64,000 nucleotides of DNA from Methylobacterium organophilum (GTDB lineage Bacteria; Pseudomonadota; Alphaproteobacteria; Rhizobiales; Beijerinckiaceae). The position numbers and the translations under genes are program-made. Numbering within the stretch: position 1 is the stretch's first letter; each line of letters starts with the position of its first letter. Shown here one piece after another: positions 51,485 to 60,259 of the stretch. The notes under the pieces are model-generated. The model was not told the origin of the DNA and made no database searches. It was given only the letters and a program-made list of their open reading frames with translations. The stretch lies in NCBI RefSeq assembly GCF_022179465.1, contig NZ_BPQV01000006.1:286044-350043 (forward strand). The letters run 5' to 3'.

Positions 51485-54400
51485 ATGACGAAGAAATTTA
51501 TTTCGCTTTTGCTCGCATCGACGGGTATGATTCCGATCGGTGCCCTCGCACAACAGGTGCCGACTGCGCCCGGCATCGGGTTCGCGAACAGCACCTCGGT
51601 CAATCCGGGAACCGTGATCCCGCGCCTCCTCGACGCCTATGTCGGGCTGATGGCCGGCAATCCTGCGGTCCTGACGCAGAACTATCAGACCGTCATTGCC
51701 ATGACCCAGGGCCGGACGGCGGATCAGACGCTGGCCGCGATCCATGACGACCGGACCGGCCAAGCCTACAGCATCCTGAACGGGCTCGGGCCGCTGACCT
51801 CCGCCTATCTCACCGGGGCAGGCGCCAGCTTCACCGGCACGAAGCCGAACGCCCTGACCCCGACGACCTACGCGACGACCAAGCTTTCGGATTACGCCGC
51901 CAACCTCAACGCCGGCTCCGACGCCAATGGCGGGAGCACGACCTTCGGCAACGGCAGCGCCACCCCTCTCGCTGCGGCGGTCGCCTTTATCGACAACACG
52001 GTCCGGGCCAACGCCTCCACCGAGCCTTCGAAGCGCGTCTTCGGGCGCTACCAGGGCGCCAACCCGGCGATCGATCCCCTGGATTCCCGCTTCAACACCT
52101 ACAACGCCGCGACGAACAGGCGGGGCCTGTCGGCCGCCGACACGGCCGGCATGGTCGTGCCGGGCTATCTGTCGAACTTCACGGTGCCGGCGGTCTACGG
52201 GACGACGGAACGCTGGGTGAAGGGCTTCACCGTCACCCAGGCGATGATCGACGCCAATGGCGGGCGTCCGCTCACGGCGCCCAATGTCGGGTCCTACGAT
52301 TCGACCGGCGCCTTCACGCCCACGACCTTCGGCGTCGGCGACTACGTCCCGGGCATCGGCACCTCCCCGCGCCCGTTCCGGGTCTCGACCAGCGTGGCCG
52401 TGCCGACGCTGCTGAACCCCCGGGTCAACGGCACCAACGCCTACGCGGATGGCGGCTTCCCGAGCGGCCACACCAATTCCGGCTATCTCCAGGCCCTGGG
52501 CGTCGGCTTCCTCGTGCCGCAGCGCTGGCAGGAGATGCTGACGCGGGCCTCCGAGCTCGGCAACAACCGCATCCTGGCCGGCATGCACTCGCCCCTCGAC
52601 GTGATGGGCGGCCGGATGCAGGCGACGGCCATCGCCGCCACCAACATCTATGCCGCGCTCTACGACGACCAGGGCAACCGGGTCGACTGGACGAACCCCG
52701 CCAACACCAAGGCCTATGCCGTCTACCAGGCCTACCAGCAGACCCAGGCCTATCTGGCGGCGAGCTGTGGCGCGGTGAGCGTCAATGCCTGCCTCGCCAA
52801 TGCCGCGGCCTCCGGTGCCGCCGATGCCTTCGGCGATGCCGCCCGGAACAAGGCCGATTACACCGCGCGCCTGACCTACGGCTTCCAGCCCGTCGGCCCG
52901 AGCGCGCCGATGACCGCGGCGGAGGTGCCGGTCCAGGCGCCGGTGCTGCTGCTGACCCGCTTCCCCTACCTGACCGACGCGCAGCGCCGGGAGGTGCTGG
53001 CGACGACGGGGCTGCCCTCGGGCTACCCGCTCCTGAGCGGCAACACCTATGACGGCTGGGGCCGGCTCAACCTCTACGCGGCCATGGACGGCTACGGCGC
53101 CTTCAACGGCACGGTCACCGTCACGATGGATGCGGCCCAGGGCGGCTACAGCGCCCTCGACACCTGGAAGAACGACATTTCCGGCAGCGGCGGCCTGACC
53201 AAGGCCGGCAGCGGCACGCTGATCCTGACCGGCCGGAACAGCTATGCCGGCGGCACCGCCGTGGCGGGCGGCACCCTGGTCGGCTCGGCAACGAGCTTCG
53301 GCTCCGGCGCCATCGTCGACAATGCCAGCCTGATCCTCGACCAGGCCGGCGACGCCGCCATGGCCAACCCGATCTCCGGCACGGGCAGCCTGACCAAGAT
53401 CGGGGCCGGCACGCTCAGCCTCACCGGCACGAGCACCTTCACCGGCGCGACCGGCGTGGCCCAGGGCCGTCTGGCGGTGAATGGCAGCCTCGCCGGCTCC
53501 CTCGTCACCGTCGGCTCCGGGGCCAGCCTCGGCGGCACCGGCACGGTCGGCGGCGTGGTCGCGACCTCCGGCGCCACCGTGGCCCCGGGCAATTCCATCG
53601 GCACCCTGAACGTCGCCGGCGCCGTGACCTTCGCGGCCGGTTCCGTCTACGGCGTCGAGGCCAACGCCTCCGGCCAGTCGGACCGGATCGCCGCCACCGG
53701 CAGCGCCACCCTCAACGGCGGCACCGTCCAGGTCACGGCGGCCGGCGGCACCTACGATCCGCGCACCCGCTATACCATCCTCACGGCGGCCGGCGGCGTG
53801 ACGGGGCAGTTCGCGAACGTCACCGCGAATCTCGCCTTCCTCTATCCGACGCTGACCTATTCGGCGGATGCGGTCGCCCTGAACCTGACGCGCAACGACA
53901 TCGCCTTCTCGACCATCGCCCAGAACCGGAACCAGGCCGGGGTGGCGGATGCGATCCAGGCCGGCGGCCCGAACACCGCCCCGTTCCAGCGCACCGTCGG
54001 CCTCACGGCCTCCGAGGCGCAGGCAGCCTTCCAGGCGCTCTCGGGCGACGTGCATGGCAGCACCGTCTCGACCTCCTACGCCACCGCCTTCTTCGTGCGC
54101 GAGGCCATCCTCGACCGCCTGCGCTGGGGCGCCACCCCCGGCACCGCCGAGGGCCTGAACTACGGCAGCCTGCCGGCGACCTACACCGCCGACCTGCCCG
54201 GTCGGGCGGCGCCGGTCGTCGCGATGCCCGCCCGCCTCCTCGACCCGCGGGTCTTCGGCCTCTGGGGCCAGGGCTTCGGCAGCTTCGGAACGGCGCGCTC
54301 GGACGGCAACGCGGCGGGCTTCGACCGCCAGATCTCGGGCTTCGCCCTCGGCGCCGATGTCAGGCTGGAGAACGGGATCAAGCTCGGCGTGGTCGGCGGC

Positions 54401-55132
54401 TACACCACCGCCAGCCTCGACACGACGGGCCGGCTGCAATCCGGCACGATCGAGGGCGCCTATGGCGGCGTCTATGGTGGCTACGAGGTCGGGCCGGTCT
54501 CGCTGCGGCTCGGCGCGACCTATGCCGATGACGGCATCCGCACCCGCCGCACCGTCGCGGTGGCGGGTCTCTCGGACTCGGCCAGCGCCCGCGCGGGCGG
54601 GGCGACGATCCAGGGCTTCGGCGAGATCGGCTACCGCTTCTTCCTCGGCGCGGAGGGGCCGGCGCCGCTCCTGTCGAAGGACGGCCCGGTGCCGGTCCAG
54701 GCCGGCGCCAGCTACATCGAGCCGTTCGTGGGCGGCTCCTATGTCGCGATCGGCCGCGACCGCTTCGTCGAGACCGGGGGCGTGGCGGCGCTGACGGGCT
54801 TTGCCCGCGACTACGACGTGGGCGCGGTCACCGCCGGCTTGCGCGGGCAGACCGCGCTCGGGTTCGAGGCCGGGGCGCCGCTCTCGGCCCACGGGCTGGT
54901 GGGCTACCGCCGCGCCTTCGGCGACGTGGTGCCGGCGGCCCTGCTGTCCTTCGGCAACGGCCCGACCTTCCTGAGCGCCGGCATCCCGATCGCCCGGGAC
55001 GCCCTCGTGGCCGAGGCCGGTCTCGACCTGCGGGTGGCGCCGAACGCGACCCTCGGCGTGGCCTATACCGGCCAGGTCGGCGACCGGATCCAGGACCATG
55101 CGGTGAAGGGCAATTTCACCTGGCAGTTCTGA
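51485..55132 (+). CDS. PAP2-type acid phosphatase autotransporter
   Basis: A 1215-residue type V secreted protein. Signal peptide about 1-22 (ALAQQ). The passenger contains a PAP2/vanadium-haloperoxidase-type phosphatase: PSGHT at 326-330 with H329, and R362-x5-H368-x3-D372 (NNRILAGMHSPLD). Together with the TSPRPF segment these give the three family motifs. Residues about 560-760 are autotransporter-associated beta-helix repeats (GSGGLTKAGSGTLILTGRNSYAGGT). The C-terminal barrel (about 930-1215) ends FTWQF. It would expose a phosphomonoesterase on the cell surface to release phosphate from organic esters. It is monocistronic, ending at a strong hairpin. Confidence 0.93.
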   Translation: MTKKFISLLLASTGMIPIGALAQQVPTAPGIGFANSTSVNPGTVIPRLLDAYVGLMAGNPAVLTQNYQTVIAMTQGRTADQTLAAIHDDRTGQAYSILNGLGPLTSAYLTGAGASFTGTKPNALTPTTYATTKLSDYAANLNAGSDANGGSTTFGNGSATPLAAAVAFIDNTVRANASTEPSKRVFGRYQGANPAIDPLDSRFNTYNAATNRRGLSAADTAGMVVPGYLSNFTVPAVYGTTERWVKGFTVTQAMIDANGGRPLTAPNVGSYDSTGAFTPTTFGVGDYVPGIGTSPRPFRVSTSVAVPTLLNPRVNGTNAYADGGFPSGHTNSGYLQALGVGFLVPQRWQEMLTRASELGNNRILAGMHSPLDVMGGRMQATAIAATNIYAALYDDQGNRVDWTNPANTKAYAVYQAYQQTQAYLAASCGAVSVNACLANAAASGAADAFGDAARNKADYTARLTYGFQPVGPSAPMTAAEVPVQAPVLLLTRFPYLTDAQRREVLATTGLPSGYPLLSGNTYDGWGRLNLYAAMDGYGAFNGTVTVTMDAAQGGYSALDTWKNDISGSGGLTKAGSGTLILTGRNSYAGGTAVAGGTLVGSATSFGSGAIVDNASLILDQAGDAAMANPISGTGSLTKIGAGTLSLTGTSTFTGATGVAQGRLAVNGSLAGSLVTVGSGASLGGTGTVGGVVATSGATVAPGNSIGTLNVAGAVTFAAGSVYGVEANASGQSDRIAATGSATLNGGTVQVTAAGGTYDPRTRYTILTAAGGVTGQFANVTANLAFLYPTLTYSADAVALNLTRNDIAFSTIAQNRNQAGVADAIQAGGPNTAPFQRTVGLTASEAQAAFQALSGDVHGSTVSTSYATAFFVREAILDRLRWGATPGTAEGLNYGSLPATYTADLPGRAAPVVAMPARLLDPRVFGLWGQGFGSFGTARSDGNAAGFDRQISGFALGADVRLENGIKLGVVGGYTTASLDTTGRLQSGTIEGAYGGVYGGYEVGPVSLRLGATYADDGIRTRRTVAVAGLSDSASARAGGATIQGFGEIGYRFFLGAEGPAPLLSKDGPVPVQAGASYIEPFVGGSYVAIGRDRFVETGGVAALTGFARDYDVGAVTAGLRGQTALGFEAGAPLSAHGLVGYRRAFGDVVPAALLSFGNGPTFLSAGIPIARDALVAEAGLDLRVAPNATLGVAYTGQVGDRIQDHAVKGNFTWQF

Positions 55133-55151
55133 CCTGCCGGCCTCCGGGCCG

Positions 55152-55195
55152 CGTCGCGACGGCCCCCGCGGATCGCGCGGGAGGCCGTCGCGGCG
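55152..55195. terminator. Long two-part hairpin between converging genes
   Basis: Outer arms CGTCGCGACGGCC and GGCCGTCGCGGCG (one G-T pair) and an inner stem CCCGCG / CGCGGG with loop GATCG form a 19-pair structure, followed by TCTCT. It serves the autotransporter (+) and the DsbA-like gene (-) from both sides. Confidence 0.7.
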
Positions 55196-55252
55196 TCTCT
55201 CGGGTTGTTGGGACGGCATTCCGGCGGACCGGGGGACGCTCCCGGACTGCGC

Positions 55253-55921
55253 TCAGCCCGAGGCGGCGCGGATGGCCTCGCCGAGGGCTTCGGCCGTCGC
55301 CGCCCCGTCATGGCGGGTGTCGTTCACGTAGAATGTCGGCGTCGCATGGACGCCGAGCACCGAGGCCGCCCGCGTCTGGACGAGGGTCACCGCCTCGTAG
55401 AGGGCCTGGTCGTTTAGGGTCGCCTCGAAGCGCTCCCGGCTGAATCCGGCCTGGCGCATCAGGTCGCGAAGCGCGTCGAGGGGCTCGGGCACGAATGCCC
55501 AGAGGGCCTGCTTCTCGAAAAGCAGGTCGGTGATCGCGTAGTAGTGGCGGTCGTCGCCCGCCCGGGCGAGCATGAAGCCGGCCGTGTCGAGCGGGCTCAG
55601 GGCGAAGCCGCGCAGGGCGAAGCGCAGCTGCCCGGTATCGACCCAGCGCGCCTTGAGGGCCGGCCAGGTCCGCGCGTGAAATGCCGCGCAATGCGTGCAG
55701 GTCACCGCGGCGTAGGCGATCAGCATGACCTTCGCCGGCGGCGCGCCGATCCAGACATCGCCGAGCGGACCGGCGAGGGCGGCGTCGCCGACGGAGGGGG
55801 CGGGCGCCGTCCGGGACCCTGTCACCGCGGCCAGGCCGAGGGGCGCGAGCCCGACGGCCGCGGCGGCGAGCGCGGCGCGGCGGGTGATCCGGGGCGGTGT
55901 CGATCGTGGGACGGGGGCCAT
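55253..55921 (-). CDS. DsbA-family thiol oxidoreductase, Tat-type signal
   Basis: A 222-residue periplasmic thioredoxin-fold protein. The twin-arginine signal (PRITRRAALAAAAVGLAPLGLAA) is followed by the active site CTHC (AYAAVTCTHCAAFHARTW), helical insertion, and the cis-Pro loop HATPTFYVND. The CxxC variant C-T-H-C is close to DsbA (CPHC), so it oxidises or isomerises protein thiols. It lies 6 bases after a small exported-protein gene and shares its promoter. The direct-repeat array at 56222-56257 is likely to control both. Confidence 0.88.
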   Translation of the reverse strand: MAPVPRSTPPRITRRAALAAAAVGLAPLGLAAVTGSRTAPAPSVGDAALAGPLGDVWIGAPPAKVMLIAYAAVTCTHCAAFHARTWPALKARWVDTGQLRFALRGFALSPLDTAGFMLARAGDDRHYYAITDLLFEKQALWAFVPEPLDALRDLMRQAGFSRERFEATLNDQALYEAVTLVQTRAASVLGVHATPTFYVNDTRHDGAATAEALGEAIRAASG

Positions 55922-55927
55922 CCGACG

Positions 55928-56140
55928 CTAGGCTCCGCGGGTGGGGGGCGCCGGGGCGAGGCGTCCGTGCCGGTCGCCGCGAGAGGCCGCGACCCCGGGA
56001 GGGGCCTGCCCCGTGGCCGCGTGCATGGCCCGCGGGGCCGCCCTGGCGCCGCCACCGTGGCCCGTCATCGACGCGAGCACGCCCATGGCGAGGGCCGTCG
56101 CGACCTGCCAGAGCGGCGATGAGAGGTTGGATGACGCCAT
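55928..56140 (-). CDS. Small exported or membrane protein, hypothetical
   Basis: A 70-residue protein: a hydrophobic helix at about 9-26 (LWQVATALAMGVLASMTG) followed by a Gly/His/Arg/Pro-rich tail (HGGGARAAPRAMHAATG). The ATG at 56140 has a strong GGAGGA site (56149-56154) eight bases upstream, which argues for a real gene. It directly precedes the DsbA-like gene and follows the response-regulator direct-repeat array by about 80 bases. No family is recognised. The tail may be periplasmic. Confidence 0.55.
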   Translation of the reverse strand: MASSNLSSPLWQVATALAMGVLASMTGHGGGARAAPRAMHAATGQAPPGVAASRGDRHGRLAPAPPTRGA

Positions 56141-56221
56141 CTGTCCGTTCCTCCGGCGTCGCGCCGCCCGTGACCGGTTCGTTCGACGGGGCGCATCGTC
56201 GGATCTTCGGAATTCCGCCGT

Positions 56222-56257
56222 GTGACCGGGCGTGAAGCCCGTGTAACGTTTTGTGAC
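56222..56257 (-). promoter_or_regulatory. Four-part direct-repeat array, probable response-regulator site A
   Basis: On the minus strand: GTCAC-AAAAC-GTTAC, then TTCAC and GTCAC, at 0, +10, +21 and +31. Pentamers on one helical face are typical for OmpR-family dimers in tandem. The array lies between the small-protein/dsbA operon and the response regulator gene, 51 bases before the latter. The same array with the same spacing occurs at 59803-59838. Confidence 0.65.
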
Positions 56258-56307
56258 AGCGGCCGCTTTCGCGTTGCCGGCGCGCGCGGGCCTCCTATGG
56301 TCGGTTC

Positions 56308-57039
56308 ATGCACGACGGCACCACCATCGCCATCGTCGAGGACGATCCCGACATCCGTTCGCTGCTAGCGGGCTTTCTGGAGGGCGAGGGGTTCCGCGTC
56401 GTGGGCTTCGACGGCGGCGCGAGCCTCGACCGGAGGCTCGCGGCGGGGCCGGTGCCGGACCTGATCGTGCTCGACTGGATGCTGCCCGGCGAGGACGGCC
56501 TCTCGATCTGCCGCCGCCTGCGCGAGGCGGGCGGCCCGCCGATCATCATGCTGACGGCCAAGGACGAGGATATCGACCGGGTGCTCGGCCTGGAGATGGG
56601 GGCCGACGACTACGTCTCGAAGCCCTTCAACCCCCGCGTGCTGCTCGCCCGCATCCGCGCGGTCTTGCGCCGCTCCCTCGTGAACAGCGCGCCGGCCTCC
56701 GAGGCCGAGCCCGAGCGGCTCGGCGTCGCCGATCTCGTCGTCGATCTCGCGGCGCGCCGGGTCACGAAGGGCGAGGCCGCCGAAGAGATCCTCCTCACGA
56801 GTGCGGAATACGACCTCCTGCATTGTTTCGTCACCCGCCCGCAGCGCGTGCTCTCGCGCGACCAGCTGCTCGACTGGACGCGCGGCCGGACCGCCGACGC
56901 CTTCGACCGCACCATCGACGTGCAGGTGAGCCGGCTGCGGCACAAGCTCGGCGCCGCCGGCAGCGGCGCGGCGGCCCTGCTCAAGACCGTGCGCAACGCC
57001 GGCTACATCCTGGCCGCCCCGGTGAAGCCCGCGCCATGA
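56308..57039 (+). CDS. OmpR-family response regulator
   Basis: A 243-residue regulator: receiver with acidic residues E11-D12-D13, D56 (LIVLDWMLPGEDG), Thr (IIMLTAKDED) and Lys (DYVSKPF), then a winged-helix domain (LLTSAEYDLLHCFVTRPQRVLSRDQLLDWTRGRTADAFDRTIDVQVSRLRHKL). The TRGR and RTIDVQ wording is that of the OmpR branch proper. It heads an operon with its kinase (ATGA overlap) and probably binds the direct-repeat arrays found before its own locus and before the gene at 59947. Confidence 0.93.
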   Translation: MHDGTTIAIVEDDPDIRSLLAGFLEGEGFRVVGFDGGASLDRRLAAGPVPDLIVLDWMLPGEDGLSICRRLREAGGPPIIMLTAKDEDIDRVLGLEMGADDYVSKPFNPRVLLARIRAVLRRSLVNSAPASEAEPERLGVADLVVDLAARRVTKGEAAEEILLTSAEYDLLHCFVTRPQRVLSRDQLLDWTRGRTADAFDRTIDVQVSRLRHKLGAAGSGAAALLKTVRNAGYILAAPVKPAP

Positions 57040-58412
57040 TGGCGCGGATCGGCCTGCTCGGCCGGATCATGCTGCTCCTGCTCGGGGCGCTCTCGCTGCT
57101 CGTGCTCGTCACGGTCACGATCGATCGCTGGCAGATCGCGCACCGGCCCTTCCCCTGGGACAGCGGCTTCCCGCGCGTCGATCAGGCCGCGCATATCATG
57201 ACCCTCCTGCGGGACACGGACCCCTCCCTGCGGCCGGCCATCCTGAGGGCGGTGAGCGGCGAGGCCTTGCGGGCCGAGATCGCCGACCAGCCCCCGCCGG
57301 AGGCCGCGCTGATCCGCGAGCCGCGCCTCGAGGCGCGGCTGCGGCGGCTGACGGGGGACACGGACGGCCGGATCGCGGCCTTCACCAGCAGCGCCCTGCT
57401 GCGCCGGGGCGTGGATGCGGCGGATGTCGGGGACCAGGACCGGCGCCGGCCGATCGGCAGCCTGTCGCTGGCGACCTACCGGCTCGCCGATGGCCGGATC
57501 CTCGTCATCTCCGCCATCGTCCGCCACCGCTCGCTCATGCCCTGGTTGCTCGGGCTGCCCGTGAGCCTCTGGGTGGCGATCCTGGGCGTGGCGGTGGCCG
57601 GTCTCGTCCTGGTCGGGGCGCGCCACGAACTCACGCCCCTGCGTCGCCTGACCGAAGCCGTGTCCCGGTTCGACGGCCGCGTGCCGGAGCCGGCCATCCC
57701 GCCCCAGGGCGCCCCGGAGATCCGGCATCTCGCCCGGGCCGTGCAGGCGATGCAGGAACGCATCGTCGGCCTGATGGCCGAGCGCTCGCTCCTGATCGGC
57801 GCCATCTCCCACGACCTCAAGACCTACCTGACGCGCCTGCGTCTGCGGGCCGAGGGCGTGTCGGAGCCGGAGCGGCGGGAGCGGCTGGTCGAGGACCTCG
57901 ATGCGATGACGGCCCTGATCGACACCTCCCTCGGCTTCGCCCGGGGCACCGCCATCGGCGTGGAACGCTCGGCGGTCGATCTCGCCGACCTGGTCGCGGT
58001 GGAGGTCGCCGAGCAGGCGGCGCAGGGAATCGCGATCCGGCTGATCGGCGAGGACGTGCAGGATGCGGTGACCGTGGGGGACGCGGTCGCCCTGCGGCGC
58101 GTCCTCGCCAACCTGATCGAGAACGCCGTCAAGTTCCGCCGCTCCACCGTCGCCGTCACCGTGCGCCGCACCGGCGCGGTCTGCGCCGTCGTCGTCGAGG
58201 ATGACGGGCCGGGCATTCCGGAGGCGGAGCGGCGGGCGGTGTTCAGCCCCTTCTATCGGGTCGAGCGCTCCCGGAGCCGGACGACCGGCGGCACCGGCCT
58301 CGGCCTCGCCATCGCGCGGCAGATCGCGGAGGCCCATGGCGGCACTGTCGCCGCCGAGGCCGGCGCCCTCGGCGGCGCGCGGCTCGTGCTCACCCTGCCC
58401 GCGCTCGCCTGA
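57036..58412 (+). CDS. Sensor histidine kinase (EnvZ-like)
   Basis: A 458-residue membrane kinase: TM1 at about 6-28, a periplasmic domain of about 130 residues, TM2 at about 172-192 (LWVAILGVAVAGLVLVGA), HAMP, H259 in the GAISHDLKTYLTRLRLRAE box (EnvZ-like HDLRTPLT changed to HDLKTYLT), N box NLIENAVKF, EDDGPGIPE, TGGTGLGLAIARQIAEAHGG. It overlaps the regulator gene by four bases. The EnvZ/OmpR-like pair suggests envelope or osmotic sensing; the sensed signal is not visible. Confidence 0.93.
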   Translation: MMARIGLLGRIMLLLLGALSLLVLVTVTIDRWQIAHRPFPWDSGFPRVDQAAHIMTLLRDTDPSLRPAILRAVSGEALRAEIADQPPPEAALIREPRLEARLRRLTGDTDGRIAAFTSSALLRRGVDAADVGDQDRRRPIGSLSLATYRLADGRILVISAIVRHRSLMPWLLGLPVSLWVAILGVAVAGLVLVGARHELTPLRRLTEAVSRFDGRVPEPAIPPQGAPEIRHLARAVQAMQERIVGLMAERSLLIGAISHDLKTYLTRLRLRAEGVSEPERRERLVEDLDAMTALIDTSLGFARGTAIGVERSAVDLADLVAVEVAEQAAQGIAIRLIGEDVQDAVTVGDAVALRRVLANLIENAVKFRRSTVAVTVRRTGAVCAVVVEDDGPGIPEAERRAVFSPFYRVERSRSRTTGGTGLGLAIARQIAEAHGGTVAAEAGALGGARLVLTLPALA

Positions 58413-58556
58413 GGCCGCCCTCGCCTCCCGCACCGACCGGGAAGCCGGATCCAGGTCGAGAGGATAGGGTTCGAGGCTCGACCCCGCGACCGTCCGCGGT
58501 TATCATTCTATGTTAATACGGCCATGCGAGGCTTGAGGCTCGCTGAAGGTCGTCTC

Positions 58557-59756
58557 ATGTCGCTGTTCCGTATCGTCGGTGCCGTGCTCGCGCTGGTCAG
58601 TCTCCTGCCCGCCGCCCTGGCGCAACCGGCGGAACCGACCTCCGTGGGATCCGGCGTCACCTATCAGTTCCTGGCACGCTGGGACGCCGACAGGCTCAAC
58701 CATATCCTGACGACGGACATCCCGGCCTTTTCCGGCATTCCGGTGAGCTACAGTCCGGCGCGCAACGCCGTGAAGCTCTACCGGGTGACGTATCCCTCGG
58801 TCGTGCCCGAGCGCGGCAACAAGAGGATCGTGGCGACAGGTCTGATCGCCGTGCCGGATACCGCCGAAACCGCCTTCCCGATGGTCTCGTATCAACACGG
58901 AACGGTCTACGGGAAGGAGCAGGTTCCCTCCTTTCCCGAGCAGTCGCCCGAGACGCAGCTCATGATCGCGCAATTCGCCGGTCAGGGTTATCTCCTGATC
59001 GGCGCCGACTACTTCGGTATGGGCTCGTCGACGGAGCCGGAGGGGTATCTCGTCAAGGGCAGCCACCAGCAGGCGACCTACGACATGCTGCTGGCCAGCC
59101 GCGCGGTGCTCGCCGACCTCAAGCTCTCGGACACCAAGCTGTTCCTGAGCGGCTGGTCGCAGGGCGGCTTCGTCACCCTCGCCATGCTCGAGAAGCTCGA
59201 AGCGAGCGGCCTGGCCGTCAAGGCCGCGACGACGGCCAGTGCCCCGGCGGATGCCGCCGCCGCCTTCCAAGGCTTCCTCGGCTTTCCTCGCAAGATCGAC
59301 GCGAGCTGGATCCCGACGATCTTCATCCTGACCGCCTTCTCCTACGAGAACTACTACGACGTGCCGGGCCTCGCGCAGAGCCTTCTCACCGAGGAGACCT
59401 ACGAGAACGCCCGCCGGGCTTATCTGCGCCTGCCCTTCGATCAGGCCGCCATTCCGACCAATCTGCACAAACTGATCCGACCCGAATATTTCAACCTGCA
59501 AGATTTCGCCAACTCTGCCTTCGGACGCCTTGTCGCGCAGACTCAGGCCTATCGCTGGGCCGTGAGGACGCCGGTGCGCACCTTCTACGGCCTGACGGAC
59601 GAGGCCATCCGGACCGAGATCGGTCGATTGCCGATGACCTGGCAGCAGGCCCTCGGCAATGACAAGATCGAAGCGGTATCGACCGGTGACACCACCCATC
59701 GCGGAACCTTCGCGAAGGCCGTCCCGCAGTGGAAGAGCTGGTTCGACGGGCTCTGA
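58557..59756 (+). CDS. Secreted alpha/beta hydrolase (lipase/esterase-like)
   Basis: A 399-residue exported hydrolase: signal peptide at about 1-22 (VLALVSLLPAALAQ), then an alpha/beta fold with the oxyanion-side QHGT, nucleophile elbow GWSQGG, a helical lid region (FSYENYYDVPGLAQ), a late Asp in YGLTDEA and His in GDTTHRGTF. It belongs with secretory lipases and tannase-like esterases by pattern. The ATG at 58557 has AAGG seven bases upstream; an earlier Met would add an 11-residue leader. It follows the kinase gene by 144 bases and is probably transcribed on its own. Confidence 0.8.
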   Translation: MSLFRIVGAVLALVSLLPAALAQPAEPTSVGSGVTYQFLARWDADRLNHILTTDIPAFSGIPVSYSPARNAVKLYRVTYPSVVPERGNKRIVATGLIAVPDTAETAFPMVSYQHGTVYGKEQVPSFPEQSPETQLMIAQFAGQGYLLIGADYFGMGSSTEPEGYLVKGSHQQATYDMLLASRAVLADLKLSDTKLFLSGWSQGGFVTLAMLEKLEASGLAVKAATTASAPADAAAAFQGFLGFPRKIDASWIPTIFILTAFSYENYYDVPGLAQSLLTEETYENARRAYLRLPFDQAAIPTNLHKLIRPEYFNLQDFANSAFGRLVAQTQAYRWAVRTPVRTFYGLTDEAIRTEIGRLPMTWQQALGNDKIEAVSTGDTTHRGTFAKAVPQWKSWFDGL

Positions 59757-59802
59757 ACAGCACGATCGCCGGCGCGCCGCCTCTCGGTACGCCCCAAGGC
59801 TC

Positions 59803-59838
59803 GTTACAAAACGTTACGCCTCGGCACGGGCCCGTCAC
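59803..59838 (+). promoter_or_regulatory. Direct-repeat array, probable response-regulator site B
   Basis: GTTAC-AAAAC-GTTAC, a degenerate GGCAC at +20 and GTCAC at +31, in the same layout as the array at 56222-56257 and oriented toward the gene at 59947, 108 bases downstream. It probably makes that small secreted protein a target of the adjacent OmpR-type regulator (inference). Confidence 0.62.
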
Positions 59839-59946
59839 ATCCGGGAAGAGGCCGAGGGCGAACCTTCGCTCACCCGTGGCGGCGTCCCTGCCGCCCGGGG
59901 CGGAGCCGGAAACCGGCTTGCCCATAGGAGCAGAAGGAATTCGTCG

Positions 59947-60213
59947 ATGGTGAAGGCCCTTGTCCCGGCCGCCCTCCTCGCCACCGTCCTCGCGGCCCCG
60001 GCCTCGGCCCTGCCGCTGGTCCAGGATGCCGTGTCCGCCGGAGGCGGTGAGGCGCGGATCATCCAGGTCTATGGCGGCTGCGGCCCCTACGCGCATCGCG
60101 GCCCCTATGGCGGCTGCCGGCCCGGCGGGCAGTGGGGCGGCTATGTCCGCGGCGTGTCCTGCCCGGCGGGCTTCCACATCGGTCCCTATGGCCGCCGCTG
60201 CTGGCCGAACTGA
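59947..60213 (+). CDS. Small secreted Gly/Cys-rich protein (GCG_CRPN type)
   Basis: An 88-residue exported protein: signal peptide (VPAALLATVLAAPASA), then a mature part with YGGCGPYAHRGPYGGC, GFHIGPYGRRCWPN. The GCG start and CRPN-like CWPN end are those of the small GCG_CRPN proteins common in Methylobacterium and relatives. Four cysteines would allow two disulphides, for which the DsbA-like protein encoded nearby is a candidate oxidant. Function is unknown; cell-surface or metal-related roles are possible. AAGGAA precedes the ATG. Confidence 0.8.
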   Translation: MVKALVPAALLATVLAAPASALPLVQDAVSAGGGEARIIQVYGGCGPYAHRGPYGGCRPGGQWGGYVRGVSCPAGFHIGPYGRRCWPN

Positions 60214-60259
60214 CCTCCCCGTCCACCCGGCCTCCGGCCGGACGCGCAAGGAGCCCGTC

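Noticed and set aside
51443-55219. A 1258-codon open frame antisense to the phosphatase autotransporter
   Set aside because: The translation is Arg/Gly/Ala-rich without domains; the plus strand has signal peptide, phosphatase motifs and barrel.
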